DNA of 64,000 bases from Scatophagus argus (Eukaryota > Chordata > Actinopteri > Scatophagidae). How positions within the stretch are numbered: the stretch's first letter is position 1; each line of letters starts with the position of its first letter. Of this stretch, positions 36,700 through 49,794 are shown piece after piece. Below the pieces are notes generated by a model. The model was not told the origin of the DNA. It did no database searches and was given only the letters and a program-made list of their open reading frames with translations. The stretch is taken from NCBI RefSeq assembly GCF_020382885.2, contig NC_058510.1, positions 6,010,862 to 6,074,861 on the forward strand, written 5' to 3'. Both the position numbers and the translations under genes were made by a program.

Positions 36700-38586
36700 T
36701 TCTCTGTGGATATCCTTACATATGGGTTAATAATAACCCCCATGAAAACTAACTTGTATCAGTAAGGTTAATTGCTAATTTGACTAACACACCGTTTGCT
36801 AATGTTTCCTGACATATCCATTTCTGATTTTTACTCTTACATCAGACAAAATGCATTTAGGTGTGCAGGGTTACAGTAAAAAAGCCAACAGTTGGTTGAG
36901 AAGAACACAAATGGCGTGCTGAGCGTTGCCTACACAGATATTGATTGATAGAGAAGGGTTTTTCTAAAAGAAAAAGAAACATCTTATATGGTGTAACCAT
37001 GGCATTGCTCTGGAGCCAAGTCGTGGGTTAACACAGCGCCCCCTCTCTAACGCACACAACATGAGCTGTAACAAAAACAAAACAAACACAACAAACACAA
37101 CAAACAAAAAATACAGATGTTTATAAGGACGCTGTAAGAGCGCATGCAGTCATGCAGGTGGAGAAGATTCACAAAGCATCCTTTCTCCTAAACCCTTAAT
37201 CCATAAGGAGCAGTTCTCATTATTCCAGCAAGAAGCAACCACAGACAACTGAAGGATGCACCACTGATAGCTAATGAGTGTGAAAGACACCATGTGTGTG
37301 TGTGTGTGTGCTGTGCTGATCCTTGACCCACAGGTGTCAGGATAAACTAAACAAGAGCTGTGGGTGTGAGTCATCCTATTCTGTTTGGCCCACTTAGCAA
37401 TGTGGGGCTTAGTGCTGCATTGAGCCCATTTGTAAAGGATCCAACTCACTCACACAAATAATTAGCCAGGGCTAGCTCAACAGCAAGCACAGCAAGGTGA
37501 GACCTCTGCAGGACAGCAAACAGAGAAGTGGGGGCCTGATGCTCGCTGCCTTCTGATATGTACAGTAGGACGTGGGCAGGGACGCTTCCTCGGCCAGACA
37601 CCGCCTGAACAAGCTATAAAAACAGCCGTAATGCCTTTTCCTGGATGGATTTACTGTGACAGATACAAATGAAAAAGAATGTGAAGAAGAGATGCAGGGA
37701 GAAAAAAGTCCCTTTCCTGTACACTTGCACACACACACACACAGACAAACGAACGGGTGGGGTGTTACACAAAATCATTTCATTGGTAATTCAGTCCAGG
37801 CACAAACCACCACACAAAGTACAGCGACACATGTGGCAGTGAGAGGAAACTGAGAAGAGCTGCATTTTTGTTCATCTGGTATCAGACGAGACTTGAGAAA
37901 TACTATCCTGCAGGTGTTTGTACAATTTAATGGCACATAAGATAAAATAAACCATAACAAGGCAATTTTTTTTTTTTGCCCAAAATAGAAACATAAACCT
38001 TTGTTACACAATAAAAGAACACAAAGCATAACACAGGCTGTTGCATGTTTGAGATACTGAAATGTCACAGTAATAGTTTTGTACTCTGCTCCCCAACCGA
38101 TAAAGTTATATTGGTCATAAAAAAGTATACGACAGGGAGGAAAACCTGAGGCCCCCTTGTCGTGCTCTCTAATGATGCAGTCTGAGTGGTGAGTCGCAAA
38201 AGGTCAGCCATATAAAATATGTATGAGCCTAAATTCTGGAAATAACCAGTGGACATACGTGGTCTGTCTGTCATTCGAATTAAGCAGCTAAAGGAGGAAC
38301 CAAAATGTGTATTCAGTCAGACAGAAAAACGTACAAGATCAGTCGGTATGCAGCGAAGCACGTTAACACAATCACAATAAAACAAAGACAGAAGGGGACT
38401 GAAACTCCTGTCTCGTCCTTCAGATCTAGCTCAGATCTACCTCAAACTCTCTCTTTGGCACAGACCTAAATCCATCTCTTTGTTCCCAAACTTGGGGAAA
38501 AAAGTATCAAAACTGACCCGAAATCAGCATCTAGCAAAACTTAACCTGCTCCCGATATAGGCGCCGTCTGGGCCGGCGGCCGACAG
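36700..38586. other. crh-trim55 intergenic spacer and trim55 3' UTR
   Basis: The two genes converge here. Only short CA/GT runs (about 37290-37310 and 37729-37742) and A-rich stretches are seen. No clear AATAAA for trim55 was found on the - strand; ATTAAA at about 37924-37929 is a candidate. Confidence 0.6.
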
Positions 38587-41500
38587 CTAGGTGGAAGAGG
38601 CGCTCTTGGCGGCGCTCGCGGACGAGTTCATCTGCTGGGGGGCAGACGGCTGGATCGGAGTGGCTGTCTGGGCCGACTCTTCTTCCTCAGCGCCCGTTTC
38701 TCCGCTCTCATCCACTTCATCCTCATCTTCATCATCTGTAAGAAAGAGCAGGAAGGGAAATAAAAGCCAAGATTACTGCGAGACTGAGCTGTGAGCGGGG
38801 AATCGCTGCCATCGCCCACTCTGTCACTTCACCTTGGATGAAGTCGATGCTGCGCAGGGCCCTGCTCTCTTTCTTGAACTCGATGTTGTAATGATCCATA
38901 TTCTCGTAGCCGCGCTCAACTTTGTCCAAGTGTGCTATACTGGACGCGTCTGCAATCCTGAGTGCAGAAGGTGCAAGAAAGAAAGAAGAAAAAAAAAAAA
39001 TCACGCTTTAAACAGTCAATGTAACACTTGTTCTATGTCATCAGTCTGTGATTCCACAGGCTGTTTTGGGATGTCACAGCTAAAGATAGTGGCTTGCCAC
39101 ATTTCACAGAAGTACGTGTGACAGCTCGCAGAGAGCACGTGTGATCTTGCTGCATTAGCCTGGTGGTTTTCTGTGTGGGTGCAGATGTAAATTTGGTAAA
39201 TCATTCACAAGAATAATAAAAGTAAAAAAAAAACCTGCAAAAGGTAACTAAAAAAAGACAAACCCCAACTATAGTTATTAATAGTGTTAGGAGCTTTAGG
39301 CTGGCACGTTAAAAGTGCATTTCTTCACGCTAGTCTCCTGCTCCTCTACTTTATTCTAATCACACACGGAGCTGATCAAGCTTTAGTTTTTGCTTCTTCT
39401 GCAACAATAAACGTAAAAGGATCTTGTGTCATAATCAGTCAAAAGTGTGTGTGAATGTGTGTGTCTGCTCATCTCTCTTCCTTTGTCCAGACACAACTGA
39501 CAAATATGTGGAATAATTGTGTAAAACCACAGTGTCAAAAAGTCAATATACTTATTTTAATAGATTTCCACTGAGGTTTGTCTGTTTTGCCGGAGCGACT
39601 GCTGCAGCTGGGGAGTCAGACGACGACCTCTGCGCTAAAAGGAAACAAGCGCTGCTTCCTGGCGCTTCCACCTCCAATGTGTTCGCGCTGTCACTCATTG
39701 TTAGTAGAATTATTTGATGCATAAAAGCATGTACTCACTTTTTGAGGAGAGGCTTTGTGTTCTGAAGGAGACAAGAGAAACCAAATATCCAGCTTATACA
39801 TAAAATATTGACAACTGTAACCGTTTACGTTGAGTTTGAACCCCACTTGCCGTTGGAGCTGACCTGTAGAAATAAAGCCATTTCTGACTCCTCCATAGTC
39901 TGGATCCCCATCTCCACAATCTTACAGCTCTCCTCCAGATGGTCTCCATACTTCCTGGTCAAGCCCCGGATGTAGTTCACCTTCTCTTCCTGTTCGGCTG
40001 TCACCTTCTGACTCATCTCCCTCTTCTTCTCCTCCAGGATGGAGTACAGCTGGTCGAACTTCTCACACACCATAGTCTTCTGCCTTCTACCATTCTCCTA
40101 TACATGAGCGAGCAAGAGACAGAAGGAGACACACACACAAATAGGGAGATATCATAAATTATTATAAATAAAAGTCCATCATTTATCACAGTCTTGTAGG
40201 TGAGAAATGTATGTGAGTCCAACTCTAAGATGCAGCAGAGAATATTCAAAACCAAAGGTCAAACCAAAGAAAATGAAGATTGCTTTCCATGTATGGCCAT
40301 GCAAATACTGTAAGTACAAATGTTCCAGTTAGCCAGTCTACCCACCAGGCAGTAGAGCCACATGCTTTGCAAAGAGGGCATTCTGCATGCCCTTCATTAG
40401 TGACGCCACTGAGGGTGACACATGGGGGACTGGAGCCACTCCAGCTTACACCCTGTTATGCACAACTGTGGCACGTGAACCATGGGAAAGCTTTCTGTTC
40501 TCCCTCCGTCAATTATGCTGCGTGTTTTCTAATGTCACTCGGTCTGAGGCAGAACGGAGTGCCCTGCTAAGTGCATGTAGAAGACAATGTGGAAAAGAGA
40601 AAATAACACAGACTGAGGTGGCCAGACATTAACTTTCCTCTCTCCACCTCTCTGTCTAAATCTCACAGACAGATAAAAGCAAAGGGAGAGAGAGAGAGAG
40701 AGCGTGGCGATGACAAGGACACATTACGTCTGTTAGCACGTCTGTGCAGGTGAGTGCAGGTGCATTAGCGTGTGCACAGAGTGAGTGCTTGCTGTGTGAG
40801 TGAGCGGCCAGCTTCTGCAGCAGTTGGACACTGACCTCTATGGCACGACAAGCTTCCTCTAGCTGACTGATGATGCCTTGCATCCTGTCGTTGCTACTGA
40901 CCATCATGGCAATCCCGTCACTCAACTCCGTCTGTGGGGCAAGGACACGCCAGAGTAAATACCTGAGATAACTGTACTTCATGAGGAAACATGGACAGAC
41001 CAAGAGTTTCCTGTTTGCTTTTTTTAAAAAAATTACATTATTTTAACACAAACATATCTATCTAATTGTCATAATTCTCAGAATCTCATGAAGACTGACA
41101 GCGTTCATGACCTCACCTTCTTCGTCTGGTAGATGCTGGTTATGGGTGCCACCTCGCAGTCTTTGTGATCTCCGAATATCTTGCACAAAGAGCATGTGGG
41201 CACACCATGGGTGACGCAGTAAATGTTGATTTTTTCTTCCTCGTGAACATCGCACATGGGCGTCTTTTCCTTTCTCTCTGGCGCTGGCTTGCTGCTGTCG
41301 AGGTTTAAAGAGAACAGCGGTGTTGTTTCTGTCGAGGCCGTGCATTTCAGAGCATACTGATGTGACTTGTAATGTCAGTTTGATAATGTCACAGGTACAC
41401 ATTTAAGCAGTTTATCGATGATCCATCATTCTCACCTTACATTGCACTCAGCACTGTAATCAATACATCACCACAACACAGCGCAGTATTCAGATGTGGG

Positions 41501-42810
41501 TGCAGGTGTATGGTGTTATGTCCTATTCATTCCATCTTCTAATTAACAACTCAAACTTACGTTGTCAGGTCAATTTAACCCATACAAATTAATCCGGAGT
41601 AGAACAGTTCACTTTGTTGTTTAACATTAACCCACAAAATCCTGATCCAGTATGAGGGTGAGCATTCAGAAGGTATGAGTGTTGTGGCTCTTATGTATTA
41701 TAACGCTTTTGGCCACACAGCCAAAGATGGATTAGGGAAATCATCTGTGTAGACACATGACTAAAACTAGACCCCCCACCACCACCACCACCACCACCTT
41801 CATCCCCATCTGACTCAGAAGCCATCGGCACCACTAACAGCTACACTTCCAACCATCACACCACCAGTTTATCCTTATGCTACCTCTGTTCACTACTACT
41901 CTGAGGGTTAAAGACAGCGTTCACTGACAAAGAAACCGTACATCTGTGTGCCTGATGTGTCTCACCTGCTGGACTCTTGCTTGAACATGTCAATGATATT
42001 CTCAACCAGCAAGTTCCTCTGCAGACCGTAAACGCCATGCCTGTCCAGAACCACCTCATGTCTGCAGGACGGGCATCGGAAGCGGCCACCAGACGTAAGG
42101 GAGCCACCTCTTGTTGGAAGGTACGGATTTGAGGCCTGTCGACAGTCACAAGTCAAACATTTAGTGTGATGACACGACTGATCTCAGTTGCGAAAATTAA
42201 ACAAACCGTTTCACTCAGCAGTCATTAATCTAGTGAATTAATGAACAAACGGTTCATAACTAGAATTGTAACCCCATGACCAAGTCTCAAAACACAGAAG
42301 TGTCCTGCTGTCGCCAAGAAAGCTGTTGGCAGACGTTTTAATGAAGGAATAACAATATAACAACTAAATCTCAAACAGTTTTCTGATGCTGATTAATTAC
42401 ACTGAATACAGCCTCATGTGTTAAATTATGATCAGCTGGGACACAAAAGAATGTTTTTTTAACTTTACTCTTCAGTTACAAATGAGAATATTATATGTTA
42501 TATACCAATTTGCCCTTTATACGTTACAAATGTAGTGCAAGTTCATACAATTGTCAAAGGTTTAAATGATGTAGGCTGTCAACTGGAGATGCAAATGTGA
42601 CACAACTGTGATCCTCACGTTTATTAATACTTTCCCTTTAATACTAGGAACAAATTAGTGCCATTCAGCTCATTTGCTTACCTGGAAAATATCATTGGCA
42701 CATTTTCTGCAGAGGTTGTGCTGGCAGGGTAGGATAACCACAGGCTTCGTAAACATCTCCAGGCAGATGGGACAGATCAGCTGTTTCTCCAGGTTGTCCG
42801 TGTTATTCAT
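38587..42810 (-). CDS. trim55: Tripartite motif protein 55 (MuRF2), eight coding exons
   Basis: MuRF2 is a muscle E3 ubiquitin ligase that binds titin and microtubules at the sarcomere. Exons on the - strand: 42810-42682, 42135-41966, 41294-41117, 40931-40836, 40097-39864, 39761-39739 (a 23-base micro-exon), 38957-38833, 38735-38587 (TAG). Phases agree throughout; the protein is about 367 residues. The RING spans exons 1-2 ([36 protein letters not shown]), followed by the MuRF family box [13 protein letters not shown]. The B-box is in exon 3 ([30 protein letters not shown]). Coiled coil follows (exons 4-5), then the COS box ([26 protein letters not shown]) and an acidic tail. [11 protein letters not shown] marks TRIM55 rather than TRIM63/54. 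Human TRIM55 is about 548 residues, so this tail is short. The exon 3 acceptor could lie 3 bases further in. Confidence 0.94.
41770..41801. repeat. (CAC)n repeat in trim55 intron 2
   Basis: Short run of CAC/ACC units between exons 2 and 3 of trim55. Confidence 0.8.
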
Positions 42811-43832
42811 TTTTGACAGACGCTTTCAGCAAATCATAAAACACCACCAGAAGTAAATCAGACGGAAGACCACGAACTGTAAAGCTGGTAAAGCTGCTAA
42901 AAGTCCGTTTGGGAACGCAAGCCACAGTAGGCCCGAGTCAGGCTAATGTGTAGGCCTGCTGCTCCTCTCCAGGCGGGTGTCGGCTGCTATCTCGCTGGTG
43001 TCAGTGCTGTTTTTAGCAGCTACTGCTGTCACGTCAAACTTTGCCATTTTTACCTTGCCCATATATGAAACTGAGCAGGGCAGGGCTGAACAGCTGCCTA
43101 CCGGTCTCCACGTCCTCCTGTACGCTGCTATCAGAGGTGACTGAGCGTGCAGAGATAAGCTGTTAAATAATAAAACCATGTCTGTCGGGGCTACAAAAAT
43201 TTGGATTCAAGTAAACTGTATTGTAAGCTAAGGTGCAGTATACTCCCGTGAGTTTAATGATGCTAAACCTCTCTATGTAAAAAAAAACCCAAACAAATTA
43301 AAACAAAAAATATTTAAAAGTTAGTATAAGTAAATATAAAGATGCATTATATTATATACTTTATGAAAATTAAAACTCCTTTGTGCAAAGTGTGTGAAAA
43401 TGCTAAGTTTCTAGGTAGCCGTTAAGTAAGGTCAGCTAGCCATCCAAAGCGACATCCGTTTGAACTTCGATGCAGCCACTTCGTGCACCAACGGGGCGGT
43501 GACTGTGCCCATCAAAAAGGTATTTTACAGTATTAGTATTAACCACAACAGCGGAAGAGAACCGTATTTTACGTAGCATTAAACAAACTGTAGAGTCTCT
43601 AAAATTTGTGGTGACCGTTTTTTGTTCAAGTTAATAGCTCTTTGCACTTGGACGGTCAGCTAATTAAAGCTGGCTTACTGAGCCTTTTTTTGCATTCATG
43701 ACATGAGTAAAGATACTAGTTACACATTACAACAAGTAAAAAAAGTCAAGTAATAATGTAATATATTGGGTTATATTTTTTTCTGGTAAGTAAAAACAAT
43801 ATGATATCTTAGTAGGCGGAAGAAAATGCCTA

Positions 43833-43905
43833 TGGAGAATGCGGGCATCGATCCCGCTACCTCTCGCATGCTAAGCGAGCGCTCTACCATTTGAGCTAAT
43901 TCCCC
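43833..43905 (-). tRNA. tRNA-Ala (anticodon AGC)
   Basis: 73 bases on the - strand. The acceptor stem GGGGAAT pairs with ATTCTCC (one G-T pair) and is followed by discriminator A. D arm TAGCTCAAATGGTAGAGC carries the A box; the anticodon loop reads CTTAGCATG with AGC; the T arm GGGATCGATGCCC carries the B-box core. A TTTT Pol III terminator follows at 43826-43823. No intron; it looks intact and lacks a genome-encoded CCA, as expected in eukaryotes. Confidence 0.95.
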
Positions 43906-44305
43906 TTGTACAGATGGTCGTTTAGTTCCATCTTCTTGAAAGCACTATGGCACGGTACGGTGTGGTATATCTGGATGTGATTGTCGTAAAAACGTTTTAG
44001 GAAGACCAGCTCGCAAATTACAACAGCAAACGACACTGACCCAGATAGCTGGATAATTCATCTAACGCCGATAGCGAACCAAAGATATCAGCTAACTTTA
44101 ATGTTCTTGGACAATGACAGTATTTAACAGTTTTAACAGTATTTAACGAAGTACAAGAGCCGACTACAAGAAAACTACGTTCGTTCGCACGAGTTCATTT
44201 TTCACTTTTTCAACATATACTCATGTACGTTGGTGTATAAAAACAATGTATGTATGTATATGTATTACTTACATAACGATATCTTTAGGATGCTAAGATC
44301 AGCTC

Positions 44306-44391
44306 CCTTCGATAGCTCAGTTGGTAGAGCGGAGGACTGTAGTGGTTACATAGAAATCCTTAGGTCGCTGGTTCGAATCCGGCTCGAAGGA
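44306..44391 (+). tRNA. tRNA-Tyr (anticodon GTA) with 13-base intron
   Basis: The acceptor stem CCTTCGA pairs with TCGAAGG and is followed by discriminator A. A box TAGCTCAGTTGG and B box GGTTCGAATCC are intact. The anticodon GTA (44339-44341) is followed by G37 and then a 13-base intron (44343-44355), as is universal for eukaryotic tRNA-Tyr(GTA). A long T run at about 44400-44410 is the Pol III terminator. It diverges from tRNA-Ala 400 bases away. Confidence 0.97.
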
Positions 44392-44419
44392 GCGGTTTCT
44401 TTTTTTTTTCTTTCCCCCA

Positions 44420-47400
44420 ATTGCATTTACTTACTTGCTTAAACGTCTTGTATTCATGGCAGTGCAATTACCAATTACAAAGGACCCTACCTCTGTAAAT
44501 TACCAATTAAACTACTGTACAAACTGTACATAAGGAACGTTTTATAATAACAGAACTGTAACAGCTTTTTCTTTAAAAACATGTATATCTTCAACCATTT
44601 ATACAGCCTTATTTGTCAGCTTATAATATAGAGGTCACAGTCTGAAAAGTAAATTGTCCAGAAAGGGAAAAGTCAACATAATAAAATATAAATATTAAAA
44701 CAGGCCTATGTGATAAAAATGAATTTTGATGATGATTACAATAAAATAAGAAAGGCACTCTCTGTGTATGTTGCTAGCTACAGTAGATTGTAGATGGCTA
44801 CAGCTTGATGGTTTCCTCCAAATTGCCACATTAAACACTAAAATTAATTGTCAGCATTGTCCATTTGCATGAAAAACGATCACCCCTGCAAGCACCCTTT
44901 TCAAAAGCGAGTGTAAAGGTGATTGTTAAGTGCCTTATTTGGTTGCAGCTAGTGATGAAACCAAACATTATCACTTGTGTTGACTGTGAAGCAGGCTTGC
45001 AAATGCACTACAAACAAATTTAGGTGGATGGCTCAGAAATGATAATTGAGGACTGCAGGGAGCATCACACACTAACAGTCTTTGTTTTTAATGGCGGACA
45101 TTTTTCTGTGCTCTTGCACACCTGCTGTCCTCTGTCCAGTGGTTCTCGACAGCAGCACTGTAATTTAATTTAGGAGGTGAAACACCTAAATACACGCCAG
45201 CAACAGAGTGCTGAATTTCTTGCATGTGTATGAATGTTTTAATGTATTTTGTATTAAATACTTCATTCAAAAACCCATACTTCTGTTATCTGTTTCCAAA
45301 AACTTATCAGTTAAAGGAACAACATTTAACATTCAGCCTTTAAACTTTTTGTGGTTTCCATCATTGTTGTTAGGACATTATTTCAGAGCTTGATTTCTTG
45401 GAGGGAAAAAACAGCAAGATGTTTTATTGCACATGGTTCGTATTGATGAATATAACATTGCTCTGCTCAGCAGCTGTGTCTAACACATACCTCTACACAC
45501 ATCAGAAGCGATTTGGGGATCAGTGTCTTTCTCAACGACACTAATAATGATATATAGTCAAATAGATATACAGTATATACAATATATGAACACGGTGCTT
45601 CTGACACACTATATGACATCTGCCTCCCTTGCACCTCCGTTCCCTTTTTAATAAGGCCACATGGCTTTGCGCTTTGTGCTTTTCACACGGTTAAGTCATT
45701 AGTCAGTGAGTCATATTTAAACAGTTCAGACAGACTTTATGTTTGAAAATGAATGAATGTCATTCTCCGGTTTGTCTCCCTAATTTGTCTGTGTGTGTCA
45801 GCCACACACACCTGTAAAGACCAAGTTCACGCTCCAAAGGCGAGAATTGTGTCTTGAAAAGACGTCATATCCTACTCCTAACTGTAAAATGATTTGCACA
45901 TCTGGGACATTTAAAATCAGCAAACTTACTGCATTTTGCCATTATGTCAGTGTAGGCAAGTTTCACCCGCTTCCTCCTCTCTGTGTATGCGTTGTGATTG
46001 ACCAAAAATGATTTTATTTTCTTTTTACTTTGTGATGCTGCAGGCCCACCACTTCATTCAGTATTAATTAGTTATCTTTAAAAGGCTTTACTGGCATGAT
46101 TACATATTCATTAACAACAAGCAGGGATTGCTCAAGTGCTCACCATTTACATTGCTCCTAAAAATGAATTCAAATGAGATCAATTAAGAAGATGTTCTGG
46201 GTTATGTCTTTGTGATTGAAGTGAATTTGAAATTATCAAGCAATTACTGTCTGACTCATAATATTGCAATGCCTTTTGGGAAAAATGCAATAAAAACTGA
46301 AGACTGACAAATTAATAGCAGTATGACAGTTGCTTGTATGAAGAAAAGTCAGACTGACGCTGCTGACTTTAAGGTCCATCCGGTTTAAAGAGCTCGGTGT
46401 GACCTTCTTTTTCCTCTCTTTTGCTCAGTGGTGGTACATGGTGGTTTGATTTGATGGTGAAAGGGTCTGCAGGTGCTTCCAAGGCTACGAAATACACAAC
46501 AGGAGGTGTTACACACATGCACTGACACACAACCGAACACATAAAGGTCTACAAGCTCATGAGCAAGATAAAAGTGTATATGGGGCCAGAATAGTAAGCA
46601 GAGTGAAGGGTGCCATCTGTTCTCTTGTATGAATATTTCAGTTAGGTGGAAGTCATATTGTATTCATACAGATGGTGCCTGTGATTTAAAAGCTCTTGAC
46701 AGACACTCTCAGATAATGTCTGTTTCTGCATTTCTGCGTGTCTTTAAAGTTCAATTCTTCACCTTGAAGCATCAAGCGGGATGCAGTAAGGGTTGGAAAA
46801 ATTACAAACATTGCCTCATCAACTACAAATACTGAGGCCTTGCTGAAAATTCAATTCCACAAAAAACCTGCGAGTAATTGTAACATTATTAGTGAATTAT
46901 TGGTTGGGATAATCACAAATAAATAAATGAAGGTAATTATGAAAAGTAATAGTGAAAAGTAGAAATGTGTTGAGACCAGAGTTCTCATCATGACTTGGAT
47001 TTTCCACGTTATTTTAGAAAGGCAAGGACATTCAGGAGTTTGGCTGACTGTCAGTTCAGTGTGAAAGGCTCAACTTTAGGCTAACTCATGAGCCATCTAG
47101 CAGTAAGACAGCTTATACTGTTGGTTCTAACAGCAATGTAAAATAAACAAGTACAAAAACTCTGTCGAGTGCAAAATAAATTGCTTAGTTTAAATGCTCA
47201 TTAAAATTTATAGGTACGCAACAAAGCTTTTCAGTTACAGCGACGGGAGTTAATGTAGTTAATTAATCCCCTTGGTTGTTTGCACTCAGTTTTAATGCAT
47301 AGATGAAAAGTCGATAATAAGAAGTAATAAGGAGTTTAATAAGACAAGTGTGCCGGAGTTACGATAATGTGTAAAACAGGTGTTTTCATTTCTGTTTTCT

Positions 47401-47960
47401 TTTTAGTATTCTTAGACTGTGAGCTTCCAGGACTGAGCAGATTCCCACACCACAAGGTTCTCAAGCTCATCACTATGACACTTCACTTCACATTACTGCA
47501 ATTAACTGGTTATAATATGCGTGTATTTGACCAACACAGTGTGTGTATGTGTTAGTGCACTGCCTGTCTAAAGTCCTGTTGTATCCTGTCCATCATCTGT
47601 TAGATAGAGAGATAGATATACTTTATTGTTCCCAGGCTGGGATCTTTATTATTTGTTTTATCATTGCTACTTTGTCATTACCTACAACAGTATTATGTTT
47701 TATTTTGTATAAATTACATTCTAATGCTAAACTTTAACTATATTATCTGAGCAGGAGCCTGGAAGGAGCCTGATTTATATTACTAGTGACTGCTTCACTG
47801 TAATCGTTGTGCACAACTGAATAAAATTTACTTGTTATAATCCTAAACCTTTCTTGTTGTCCTGGTTTGTCACGTACCACCGGTGGATGTCAAGGTGGCA
47901 GTTCTACTCCTCCTTGAGTGAAGGCCCTTCCAGGTTAACAAAAATGGCTTCCTTTACTCC
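44420..47960. other. Intergenic spacer, no gene recognised
   Basis: AT-rich, with no convincing exon. A piece near 47597-47645 (GATAGATATACTTTATTG...CCAGGCTGGGA) resembles the 3' ends of common fish retroposons. dnajc5b, expected between trim55 and pde7a by human synteny, is not visible here. Confidence 0.55.
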
Positions 47961-47965
47961 TCTTG

Positions 47966-48312
47966 GGGGCAGCCGTGGCCTAGAGGTTGGAGAAGCGGCT
48001 TGTGATCGGAGGGTCACCGGGTCGATTCCCCCAACGGACGGGCAGGAAAAATTTGTGTGGTGGAGTGATTAATGAGAAAAAATGCTCCCCCCCTCCATTA
48101 GCTGGCTGATGTGCCCTTGAGCAAGGCACTTAACCCCCCAGTATGCTCCCCGGGCACTTGATGCTGCCCACTGCTCCTGTGTGTGTTTCACTGCATGTAA
48201 TTTGCCGGGTGTTGCATGTGTGTTCAACTAAGGACAGGTCAAATGCAGAAGACAAATTCAGTGTGTGTGTGTAAAAATATATATACTGTCAATAAAGCTG
48301 ATTCTTCTTCCT
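47966..48312 (+). mobile_element. tRNA-derived SINE
   Basis: The head has Pol III promoter boxes: A-box-like TGGCCTAGAGG at about 47980 and B-box-like GGGTCGATTCC at about 48020. The body includes CTTGAGCAAGGCACTTAACC, CACTGCTCCTGTGTGTGTTT and ATTTGCCGGGTGTTGCATGT, which I recognise as a widespread teleost SINE. The tail ends in AATAAAGCTGATTCTTCTTC. No clear target-site duplication was found. Confidence 0.8.
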
Positions 48313-49794
48313 CTTTACACTACATCCACATTCTTTGACTTTAAACACATCAGTCCGACAACCGTCCTGGGTTGTCGTAGTTAACCAGGCAGCAGAGGGG
48401 ACTGATGTAAGTATATTCTGGTCACACTGACCATCATCAAACCAAGCGCTGTAACGAAAAACACAGACTCAAATGTCGTAGAACAGAAATCTTGTAATTC
48501 AAAATAATCTACAGATAATTAAAGTAGAACTAAAGTGAAAAAAAGCTGCTAAAAGGCTGCTGAATTTCCCATAATCTTAATGTCCTACACTGTGTCTGGC
48601 ATAAGCAAGACTTTACGTGGGGTTACAGATAGTGGGTTTGCATGATAATGTGATGCAGACTCTCAGATTTGTGAATGCCTTTTATCATTTCTGACATGTA
48701 GTCACTTGATGATAAGACGAGATGAAACCAAACAGCCCGATTTCCACTTGGAGTTTTATGTAACATCCTCTCCCGTACGATGACGTAAAAGAGACGTCAG
48801 TCAGTTTTAGCAGGCCCCACTGCAGCTCATGGTCATGGGAAACTGAGATGCGATCAGCATTCAAGTGCGTCCCTCAGCAGTGGCTTAAACCTCACACCCT
48901 CTGCGCCACGAGAAATGCAGTCCACATCGCTTCATCTTTAAACACCTCACTGGGTGTTTACACACCAAGAGCCTGTCTGTAATAAGCAGGTTACACTAAG
49001 GGTACAGTAAACCACAGACCATAAGAGGAGAGGATAGACCTCCTGGGAGGAGGATAGACAGGTCTATCACAGAGTCAAGCAGTTCCCACCGTTTTTGTGG
49101 TGCGTTCTGTGAGCTGTGTACAAGCTAAATTATCGCGATTGGCCAGTTACTCACGACATAAATCTGGATCTGCACTCAAGTCTTTGTAACAAAATTGAGT
49201 GATTTCTTTTCACCAAAGACAACCACACAAGCCTAAGTACCAACTTAATATTAAGGGTTTTTTTGTGGGAGAAAGAGTCTCAGCCACTGAGAATTTAGAA
49301 ACTATCATTGCCTCTTACACTGTTTGATTACTTATCAAATTCTATTTTTAAGGGATGTTAATGCTAATCAAATGAGCATCATACTGTAGTTGCTGAGGAG
49401 CTTTGATTGTAAAGCCTACTGGTCTTTAACACAGTAAGAGAGTGCTATCTAGTGGTAGGAAGAAGGCACGCTGTTTCCAGAAGATAAACCACTGCATATT
49501 TGCATCATTACAGCCTTCACCAAATAAGACTTAAATTGTATTTGTGGCATTTAGATCATATGATTCCTTCCAGTTTGTATAAATAATGTGGATGTAAGAA
49601 ATTTGCCACTAAATATAATAACAAATTAAGCTGTCACACATAGAAGCTATCCTCAGTAAGTTTATCACTTCTGGAGTTATTATTGTATACTAGCACTATG
49701 CATGCTCACATCTAAGCATTCATCAAACTACAAGTGTTAACACAAAAGAATATGTGCGATGTTTGCATTTGGCACACATTATATAGTGTTTCTT

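Noticed and set aside
47966-48072. Possible tRNA gene at the head of the SINE
   Set aside because: A and B boxes are present but no cloverleaf acceptor stem closes; it is the tRNA-derived head of a SINE.
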